From NCBI GenBank assembly GCA_003049485.1, contig PYST01000204.1:1-64000 (forward strand): a stretch of DNA of 64,000 nucleotides, given 5' to 3'. The DNA comes from Ophioceras dolichostomum (lineage: Eukaryota; Ascomycota; Sordariomycetes; Magnaporthales; Ophioceraceae). Position 1 is the first letter of the stretch, and each line of letters opens with the position of its first letter. The notes beneath the pieces are model-generated. The model was not told the DNA's origin. It was given only the letters and a program-made list of their open reading frames with translations, and did no database searches. This document shows, one piece after another, positions 54,578 through 64,000 of the stretch. The translations under genes and the position numbers were made by a program.

Positions 54578-55089
54578 NNNNNNNNNNNNNNNNNNNNNNN
54601 NNNNNNNNNNNNNNNNNNNNNNNNNNNNNNNNNNNNNNNNNNNNNNNNNNNNNNNNNNNNNNNNNNNNNNNNNNNNNNNNNNNNNNNNNNNNNNNNNNNN
54701 NNNNNNNNNNNNNNNNNNNNNNNNNNNNNNNNNNNNNNNNNNNNNNNNNNNNNNNNNNNNNNNNNNNNNNNNNNNNNNNNNNNNNNNNNNNNNNNNNNNN
54801 NNNNNNNNNNNNNNNNNNNNNNNNNNNNNNNNNNNNNNNNNNNNNNNNNNNNNNNNNNNNNNNNNNNNNNNNNNNNNNNNNNNNNNNNNNNNNNNNNNNN
54901 NNNNNNNNNNNNNNNNNNNNNNNNNNNNNNNNNNNNNNNNNNNNNNNNNNNNNNNNNNNNNNNNNNNNNNNNNNNNNNNNNNNNNNNNNNNNNNNNNNNN
55001 NNNNNNNNNNNNNNNNNNNNNNNNNNNNNNNNNNNNNNNNNNNNNNNNNNNNNNNNNNNNNNNNNNNNNNNNNNNNNNNNNNNNNNNNN
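54578..55089. other. Assembly gap (run of N)
   Basis: This is 512 undetermined bases followed directly by a run of ten C. Open frames that appear to cross it are artefacts of translating Ns. Confidence 0.99.
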
Positions 55090-58000
55090 CCCCCCCCCTC
55101 GCTGAACCTCTCCTATGAAAATGGATCATTGATTTGCTCAATGATTTGTTCTTGGGCGAGCTGATCATCCTTCTGGGAGATCGATTGATAAGACTCGTAC
55201 GGGGGCGAGGAATGGGAGAATTGAATCCGAAAGCAGGGCGTTCTGAGGCTTTCGAGAATGCCAGAAAGGACCGCTGATCGGTGCTTGACAGGGGCTCCAG
55301 AGCAGGGAGACCGCTGCTTGTGTTTGGCATCCCACAACACTCTAACGTCTTCTGGTCCAGTCGAGTCCTACTGCGTAGGCACTGAGTGCCCCTGTACAGC
55401 CAGTTTTCCCCGGTTACCTGGTATTGATTGACGAGAACGAGGCACCGACGAATGGTGCATATTTCGGGACGGTGCCCCGGCAAAAAGCGGTGTCTACTGT
55501 CCGCCCCCAGTGGGTTCCATCTGCTGTACTTCCAGTTGCACAACTTGCCTCGGCCCTCTCTCGAATTCGCCTCCCGTGCGGTAAAGCGATGTGTGTTTCC
55601 GTCGCTGCAGTGCGGTAACAAATGCACCGTGCACTGTGCAGTACTGTACGCTTAGAGGAGGGTGAGAGGATGAGAGGATAAGAGAAAAAAAAAAGGCCTT
55701 GACGATAGACAGACGATGTCTGGATGTGCTGGATGTGCTGGATGTTCAAACCCCAGCCGGCTGAGTGCTGAGGTGCTGGTGACGTCCAGCTGAGGTCCTG
55801 TCCTCCGAGACGGGAAATTCCTGTCGAGCAACAGGCCCTGGTTCATAGCCCTGGTTCTTGATGTTGGTGCTAGCCGAACACCAGGATGTCATCCACCTAG
55901 CACCCCCTGACCCTTGCCAACCCTGGGCTGACCTCACTGGTGATTTGCACCGAACCCGTCGATCAGGGAGGCGGCGGAGGTTTTCGGACGAACTGCGCTC
56001 AGGCTTCTTCTCCGGCGAGGCCGGTCTGATAGTATCCCATGATGCGGCCGCTCTGCTCCCACCCAAGGAGTCAAGTCCGCCGCGGATCCGAGCAGAAGAA
56101 CGGTGATGTTCCGCGGTTATGTGAGCCTGCAGCGCAGGGTTTACGAAAGCAGTAGTCTTGTAGGGATTGTAGGTACCCAAGCCTACGATGAGCAGCACAT
56201 CAAACTACCCGTACTTAAACTACCAGAAGATTCATACTTCCGTACCGTGCAGTAGGTCGTGTCACCTCCCATCCCACGGCTACCAAAAGCAGTGGTACCC
56301 TGACTGACCCGACTCTTGGAGCCCTGTAGAGGCACCTTGAGTAGTATGAACGAAGCTGCCGCAAGGGGCACATCAAACATCGCCGTTCCAAGAATCTTAC
56401 CGCCGTCCCGCCTCCACGACACGACACTAACTCGGACCCCGCCGGCCGAGAGCGGAGATATTCTGGCGGGAAACGAACGAGAGACAGCCTGGATATTTCG
56501 TGCTTTATTGCACCGTGACCTCGCTGTGAAGTGTCTTCGCTGCGTGTCTGGCCTGGTGAGCAAGCGGCACCCGTTCGTGCGGCCAGCCCCGAGCAGCAAC
56601 CGCAAGAGAGTGCAGAATGGGAAATGCAGAGTGCAGGGCTCATGGTCCTGGTCTTGGTCCCGGCCCCTTCTCATATGAGCTGATCTGCACCTGGCCCGAC
56701 TTCCTGGTTGGTGGCAGCCGCCTCGCTGCTATCCGTCCTCCCGTCATATAATTCAGTGTGAAAATAAGATGAGAAGAAAAGAAGTCTGAGACATCCCCAA
56801 GTCTGTCAGTGTATCATGGGGAGGCTGGTGCGTACGTTGCGCCGCCCTTCCATGCGCGAACGACAGGAAAGCCTCATGTTCATGATGTCCACGGACGTAG
56901 GTCCACGTAGCCAGTACTCACACCAGACACGGGATCAGGAAGCTGACCGGTCTGAAGTGAACGCGTCCGGTCACGGCGGTGACGGGGCCTTAGCCATGGG
57001 CTGTGTTGCGAGGGGATCACTTGTTTTGAAATTGCCTGCCGACAGCCCATCATCCATTTTCCGCTTGTAGACTTACAAAGGAGGGTACAGAGCGCTCAAA
57101 GAGGACGACGGTGATGGAATGAGCCGTCGATCAGGAACCCAGATCAGGATCCTTCGTCGTTCGCTGGTGCGCAGTGCACTCAGATTGAGAACCATGGATA
57201 CTTCGTCTCTGGTTCATCTCGTTACAGGGCAAACACGGTTCAACCACGTCCTTATGGCAATAGAATAGAGAGTGTGTACTCCGTTGGAGAAGGGAGAAAG
57301 CACATACACACGACGATAAGGACTGGCACGCCATCAGAGATCTTTCGGTTATTCTTTGTGGAATGGAGAAGGGAGGCCGAAAATCGCTATGCGGGTATCC
57401 GTGAAGGCTGGGCGGGAGACGAATGGCAAGCGCTCATCCGCCACCACCTCAAGAGCGGCGATGTTTGGGATGCTTGGAAGCTGCTGTCGACGGTCGCAGA
57501 ATCGGCCTCGACCAGGCCAATTGGGTTCGTCCTCGTGGTCATCTGGTGGGGGGTTGTCTTCGTGTTGATGATGATTCTGGTCGTGGTGGTGTCCTCTCAT
57601 CTTGAACAGTCGGACATTCTTGTGTGTCTGCCTGTCTGTCTGTCCTGCTTCCTGTCTTGTCCGTCCCTCTTTGACGGCCACAGCCGTCATCGAGCAAATC
57701 TCTCATCAGATGTGACAGACCCTCTTGCAGTCCCAGATCTTGACCAGACGAGTTTCCGAGCCGTCGTTGCCTGCATCGTCCCAAGCAGCCGGATAGGTGT
57801 AACATGTCGTGCGTTACGGCGACTGGGTGGAGGGCTGGAGGAGGGCTTTCTCAAAAGAGAAGCTGGCGGTAAGAAATTCCTCGCACTCATTGAACTGAAA
57901 AATGAGTGGTGAGGGAGTCTGGATAGGGTGTGGCAGCGCTAGAGCTGATCTGGAATAGGCCCAAGCGGGCCCGGGAGCCAAGCATCGGGGCCCTGTAATC

Positions 58001-61000
58001 GCAGGGACCAATTGGAGCACAGTGCACTCCGGCAGTCTGATGATAACTTGACGCCAATCTTCAATTCCAGGACGCCCCCCCTTCTTCACGCTCCAAGCGC
58101 CAAAATCGGGACTGCTCAGCTCCGCCCACTGTCACCGCCGCAAACCGGCGAGGCTTTCATGAACCTGCACCAGAAGAGCAAGAATCAGAAAAAAAAGAAG
58201 TGAAGAGAATCGGAAGCTGCGAAAGATCTCGTATGAAAGGGGCTGGTGATAACGTATCACAAGCTCAAGCGCGACTTTCCATCGCTACCCCTAGCATGCA
58301 GACCGCCACTCTGCAGGCCGACACCGCCTGATGAAGCAGCGGAACCTTTCCTTGACCGCAAAACCTGATCGAAAACGATTTGCCTCTTAATCTTGTGAGG
58401 GCCCCTTTCCCGATTATTGAGGCCCCAAAACACGCGTCTTTCAGCTCCAATCGCTCAAAAAAGCTTCAAAGGGTCTTCCAAGGTCTTTCTGAGGTGACGG
58501 CCAGATGCCCCTCCATCAGCCTCCCCCGCGGTCGAGGTCCGTTTGGGACAAAGCTCCTTCTTCACCAACCAATCACCACAACTCAGTTCGAGGCTCTGTC
58601 AAACCAATCCTAAAGCTGAACTGGGTGGCGACGGGGTGACGTCGGCGTCAGCTCTTTTCCGTTCCCCTCAGGAGCGGTGGCCGCACCGGCATTCAATCGG
58701 TTGTTTGCCAACCTAAGCTCTCAGGTTTCTTTCGAACACGAGTGTGTCCGTCCGATAGCCCCTGGCAGAATTAGAGGGACAGTCCCCGAGATCTCTTTGA
58801 AGATTTTATTTTTCTTTCTAGGGAACACAACACGCGGCTCGAAATACTAAACATGGAAGGAAAGTCTAGGGGACGGCCAAGGAAGTCCTGGGTACTTGAC
58901 GACCTCATTCGAGGTACTTCGGTTGCAAGGCTTGGGCTGGTCACCGACGGGTGGCTGCATGAGGTCGGAAATGGTAGCTTCAACCGCCAGCACAGAGACC
59001 AATCTATCTCCAAGTCCCCGGGACCGCCCTGACGCCGGGAATTACCTGCCGCCCGAGGCGGATCTGGTGACACTGCCTCCTTCAAAATGTTGGCACAGTG
59101 GACTGGCTCTTGTGCTCCCTGCCCGCCCTCCTTCAGGAGAGGAAGAAGGAGAGCCACGGCCGTGGTTCCTTGCCTGTGCTGTTTCCACACAACCACTCAC
59201 ACACTCACTCACTCATCGGCTAACTTCCAGGCCCCAAGGACTTTCTTTAGATCAGGATGTGAATGACCCCTGTCCCCTCCAGCTGCCCTCCAGTTACCCT
59301 CAAACGTTCATCGGACCATGAGCATTACCTGGCCCAATAGAATGACCTGAAAGACAATAGACTCGTTGCTATCGCCTTGTCTTGTCGATCACTTAAGGGG
59401 GTGGTGGGCCTTCGTCTGGACTTTCCTACTATATCTCAGTGTGGCGATCTTCAAGCTTCCGTTCTTGTCGTCGAGATCGATACAGCTGCATTGGCTGAGA
59501 TCCGGCAGTCAGGGAGGCAGCCCGAGAAGACCTTATCGTCAGATTGGGAACCCACAGTGTTGGGGAAATTATCGGGGATCTAGAGAAGCCTCTTGTTGCG
59601 TCGTCAGCGTCTCCGTATCTTCAACTGAGGGCCCGGCCAGAGAAATATCGACTCCAGGCTGATGGGTCACCTGGTACTCAAGGAACTTCGACGCTCTGGC
59701 TCTGTGTTCAGCTCGCACGTGCCTGGGCGACGACCGCAGATGGGAACTTTGTGGTCTGGACTCCTTCTCCTGTCTTGCCCTCCTGATTGCCCACTACGGC
59801 CATCTAGCGTCAAGCCAACATCCGCCATGGCCGGTGGACGAAACTCCTGTTATACAAGGCTAGAGACGCATTGGACTTTTGGTTTTGCCCTCATGACAGC
59901 CAACCTTTTTCTTCACCTGCAGGCTCGCAAACCTCGAGCTCTAGCATTAGTCTTGGCTATTTAGATTATCGGCGGTCACCTACCGACCGGGATATCTCTT
60001 TCCCCAGGTGGTTTGTACTGCACATTTTTCGTCAAATCTGCCTAGCCCGAGACTGGGAGGAGTCTCTTCAAGGCTGATTCGCCGGTTGTTGATTATTCAA
60101 CTTTCTAAGACTTGTCTGAACCTAAGGCACCATCCCATATTGAGCGTTCACCAGAAACCCGGATGAGGGTGCTCAAATGACACGCCTCCCGCTCCACGTA
60201 ATCACCCTCGGCCTCTTCTCTGTCATATTCGTCTTGTTATCCCATGGACGGATATTTGCAGAGGCAGCCGGGTAGATGTAGTCGAATGAAAGAAAACAGG
60301 CCGCGGGCATGCGTCTCTCGCGCGCGCTCTGCGTCCTGCGAGGTAGACCCATATCCATCTTCACTCTTTGCTCTGCGTCCGTCCTGTGCAATGCGCCGCA
60401 AAATTGGGGACGACGGTGGTATTCTCGTGTGCGCCTCCGGGAACCGATATCGAAAATTACAAGCAAATTCGGCGCAGATGGCCAACTCCATAATCAAATT
60501 CCAAATTTTCCTCGACGCACTGACTAATACTACTAGAAACGCAGGAAACGCAGGAAACAACCCGAGGCGGACAGGAAGGCCAGCGCGGGTGCGAATCACA
60601 AAATGTGAGATACATTAATGATGGCTGAGGAAAATGGTCCATGACCCCCTCCTCCCTCCTCTCCCCTCCTCTCCCCTCCTCTTCTTCCCACGCACGCCGC
60701 CCGGAGCCAGGGAGCCGGGAACGAGAAACGGACAATGCGCAACGCTCCCCCAGCTGCAAGAACCCGCTCAGCGCCGCACAGGGATAACAAGGCACGACGC
60801 CTGCCCCTTGCCACGACGACAGAGGCGCGGACCAGGCGGCCAGCCGTGCGGCCAGCCGTGCGACCAGACGCACGACTAGGCGGACTAGCCAGCAAACCAT
60901 CACTAATCATTTATCACAGACCCGACTGTTTGGATTGAAGATCGGCGGTTACTAGTCCAGCCTCGAAGCCCTATTTCTCCGTTCAACAACCATTCGTTCC

Positions 61001-64000
61001 CCTCCCTTAGCATCTTGTTCCCTGTTTCCCATGCCAGCTAGCCATGAATAGCATTCCTAACCGGGGAACTAATGAGGGACGCAGAATGATATGGATCCTA
61101 GGACGAATAAGAATGTCTCAGTGTTCTGGATTGAGTTAACTGCAAAGACCAACGAACCACTCTGCACCCACCTGGTACCTACCGTAGGTGGGTAGCCACC
61201 AAGGATGTCAGTTGCTCGTCCCACCAGATGGACAGCTACAAAGGCTGGGGAAGTCAGTAGAAATAGAAAATCCTCCGGATTATCACCACGCCGGAGACGA
61301 TATGAGAGGGAAAGGTTCCGATTCCATCTCTTTGAAACGAGCCACCCACAGGAAAAGGCGTTTGTGGAACCAACAACCCTGGTCCGGGCCGCCTTTGTCC
61401 AATGCCTAGAGCCACAGCGTGCCGACGAGGCTAAAGAAGCAGACAAGCACGTAGTCATTCGTGTGACGGTATGCCCTGACTGTTGTCCAAAATGCTAGTA
61501 GAACACACAACTCTACTGCTCAGCCGAAACCTTTGGCGCCGACTTACAGGGTAGGCATGCTGCGGGCGGCCTGCAGGCGGCTTATTGGGCTTGTCTAAGA
61601 AACGAGTCACACGGAGGCGTCCATGGAACACTCGCGGGGATGAGTAACAACAACGAAAGTAAAAGGAAAGACCAGAAACAGCACCGGTGCCTCTTCCTTC
61701 CTGTATCACACACCGATACCGGAGCCAGGGTACTGGGATGCTGGGCATGGGAACGCCATGGCGGCCTCGTCGGACCTGATACCCCCGTCCCGTCCGTCGT
61801 GGTATTGCCATGCCCGAGAGGACGGGAATCGCTGTGAAAGTCACGCAGGGGCCACATGGCGGGTAACTAGTACAAGACTTCGTCTCGAACCTTGGCTGCT
61901 CTGTACTTCGGTAGGCACAGAGAAGGAATAGGCCTCCACCTCGTCTCGTTCAACTATCTGACGAACCCTCACACTAGCCGGTTTTCATCTTTTATGCCTG
62001 AAGACAGCCCCTGCTGCCAGACCTCACCTCCTAGATCCTACCAGGACCTAAGTAAGTACCTAGCGCCTTATCTTCGGAAGAGGGCTTCCTCCCCAAGCCA
62101 TTCAGCCTCATTGCGCATTTCCATATTGCAACACGCGCCTCCGATCAATAATCATGGCTCCCGAAACCAAAACAAACCGTCGACCTGCGAGACTCGACCT
62201 GCAGGTTGTGGAATGGCACTAGTTGGTATCGTGCCACCCAGCCTGGATCAGTCGTCCCTTAGCCCCAGGTTTCTCTTTTCTCGGTGTGGCGCTCCCGCAG
62301 GCGTTGTCGATCACAAGGGCCCGGCCGAAGACGACCGACGGAGGAGAAGCGGAAGACTAATAGTCGGACTCCGGGCAATTTACTTCCTTCAGCTGCTCGC
62401 CCACTCGCCTTCACTGTTCAGAAAGGGGCTTGAATATCGGATTCGCCCGTCATGGATGCAGCGGACGGACAGCTCTGCCTGCTTCTTCTCTCTCCTTCCT
62501 GGACAAGCCCGCTCTCCAAGATAATCCCCAACTCCACGACCAGAGCTCAGAGCTCATGCTGAAGAAATGGGGACGGTGAGTCTGTGGCCTGCGTGCAGTC
62601 GAAGAAGAGGAAGCCCTGGAACCTACCCGAGATGCCTACCCGGTAGGTAGAGATGCCTGTCAGCAAGCCATCCGGTTCATCTTGCCAACCCCTTATTTCT
62701 TGTCACCGCCCACATAGCTAACACACTGATGATTAGGTAGGCAGCTACAGACACCTCGGGAGAGTGGCTTCTATTCAAGGTATAGGTCTTAGTCTGAGAG
62801 AAGGCATCCTCCTCGCGGTACGCCGACGGGCATTTGACACACTCCCGCCGTTTTCAGGCCTGCAATCATGGCCCGTACGGAGGCGAGGAGCATGTATATT
62901 CGGGTAGGAATGGTACCGACCGAGCTTAGAGGATCCATTCAAAGCAACTTTCTTTTTCACTTCAGCACGATAGCCGCCGAAAGGAAAGGGTAGGTGGCAG
63001 CCTAACGGCGTCTAAACTCCGAAAGGAGTTCTCAAACGACGAACCAGGATCCCCCAGCCTTCGCCTAGGGCCACTTGGACGGCGCCGTTGGGGAGCCTCG
63101 CAAGCTTGTTGGAATGGCCAACAATCCAGAGGATGATGCCGACAATGGATTTTTTTGTACTCCTTTGCAGTGACCTTTTCGACTCTCAGCCTCACGAAGG
63201 AGCTGCGGTCGCCAACTTGCCAGACACAGAGCAAGGTCCAGGAGCCTCCCTGCCCTGACCCTCACTGTCAGGCTGAGAGAATGGGGACGAGGCAGGGGCG
63301 GGCAAGTGGCCAACAGCTTGGCGACACATGCACACACACACACACACAAGGCCCAAGAAGAGTAAAGGAAGGATGAGGCGAGATGGCTTGAACGTGTGGC
63401 CAATGCAATGGCAGGCTGCGAGTCGTTTGACTTACTAAGGTACCCGTCCATCCATCCATCTACTCCTTTGAAAGAGGAGCGAGCCTCCAGTGCCCCAGAG
63501 CCTCTAAAGACGGCAGGAGAAATCTTCTTCAAGAACTTGTTAAGAACTTAACTGCATGGATGGATCTGTGATGGCTTTGCACAGACAACATCGACGGCGT
63601 GAGGCCGTTGTGACCACATTGTGACCACACGGAGTAAGCACGGGCCGATGGACTCAGCCCCTCTTGGCCTCCGAGGACGAAACATCAACCCCAAGTCAGA
63701 TCTCAAAAACGCATGGCATACAAACCTATCATCTCTCTAGTTGGATAACCGTTTGCCTCCGCCAGAAAGAATTGCGACGTTGCCCAACCCAGTTCAACCG
63801 AGGAACTTGTTGGAAACTTGTTGGAATGCCCGAGGCAGCAGTTTCTTGCCGCAAGGCAGGCGGAGCAGCACCGGCGCTACAGGACACAAAATGTGCCGGG
63901 GAGGTGGGGCCTAGCACCGGCGCGGGAGCATTGGGGTCAAAAACCGGAGCCTAAGCGAGGACGGGCCCTGTGCCGCCGTGAGAAATCAGGGGGAGAGAGA
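55090..64000. other. Nine kilobases without a defensible gene
   Basis: Many short open frames exist on both strands (largest about 212 codons at 57274-57912), but none shows a recognisable domain, conserved motif or consistent spliced structure. Base composition is less GC-rich than in the coding part of the window. Visible structure is limited to a 9-10-bp GCTGGATGT-type repeat near 55722-55748, a CA dinucleotide tract near 63331-63348 and TAGG/CCTA palindromes near 61180-61195 and 62626-62650. I saw no terminal repeats, reverse transcriptase or transposase remnants. Confidence 0.45.
63329..63348. repeat. CA dinucleotide microsatellite
   Basis: About nine to ten consecutive CA units occur in noncoding DNA near the right end of the window. 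Confidence 0.85.

Noticed and set aside
54302..55627. Long frames crossing 54578-55089
   Set aside because: They consist mostly of unknown residues from the N run and are artefacts.

Overview
The window is nuclear DNA from a filamentous ascomycete, most likely a Sordariomycete. The genes are split by short (about 55-160 nt) GT-AG introns with CTAAC/CTGAC-like branch sites. Coding DNA is GC-rich, the intergenic stretches are long, and every recognisable protein has its closest known relatives in ascomycete families. The assembly has one run of Ns (54578-55089). I assembled exon structures by hand from splice sites, reading frame and family conservation.

Layout. 1-4906: no convincing gene. 4907-6760 (+): Rit1, the initiator-tRNA ribosylphosphate transferase. 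7610-8353 (-): a HAD phosphatase, followed in frame by a 146-codon open extension past its TAG. 10104-12905 (-): Dsc1/Tul1-type membrane RING E3. 13491-13887 (+): HSBP1-like coiled-coil protein. 14376-15578 (-): two-domain ER protein disulfide isomerase ending in KDEL. 16132-16581 (+): ribosomal protein S29. 17615-19129 (-): mitochondrial EF-Tu. 21040-22872 (-): Nbp2-like SH3 adaptor. 25671-26526 (+): Ssu72 CTD phosphatase. 29518-32666 (+): Spa2 polarisome scaffold. 34053-37006 (-): M28 glutamate-carboxypeptidase-like membrane peptidase. 39947-42867 (+): MFS transporter with a histidine-rich loop. 43423-44636 (+): DODA/LigB-type extradiol dioxygenase. 45173-48728 (-): Mediator subunit Med5. 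50896-52068 (-): uncharacterised ascomycete protein. 52069-64000: almost 12 kb with no gene I can defend, containing the assembly gap and small tandem repeats.

The genes are housekeeping and cell-biology genes: translation, ER quality control, transcription and CTD dephosphorylation, polarity, and stress signalling. They do not form a metabolic cluster or operon. Several pairs share divergent promoters (Dsc1/HSBP1, PDI/S29, Nbp2/Ssu72, M28 peptidase/MFS). I found no rRNA, no intact tRNA, no intact mobile element and no CRISPR-like array.

The most useful second-look items are the in-frame post-stop extension of the HAD gene, two GC-AG introns (in RIT1 and the dioxygenase gene), micro-exons in RIT1 and TUF1, an ambiguous last intron of SPA2, the polyhistidine loop in the MFS transporter, and the uncharacterised protein at 50896-52068. 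I did not find evidence for a wholly new biological system.
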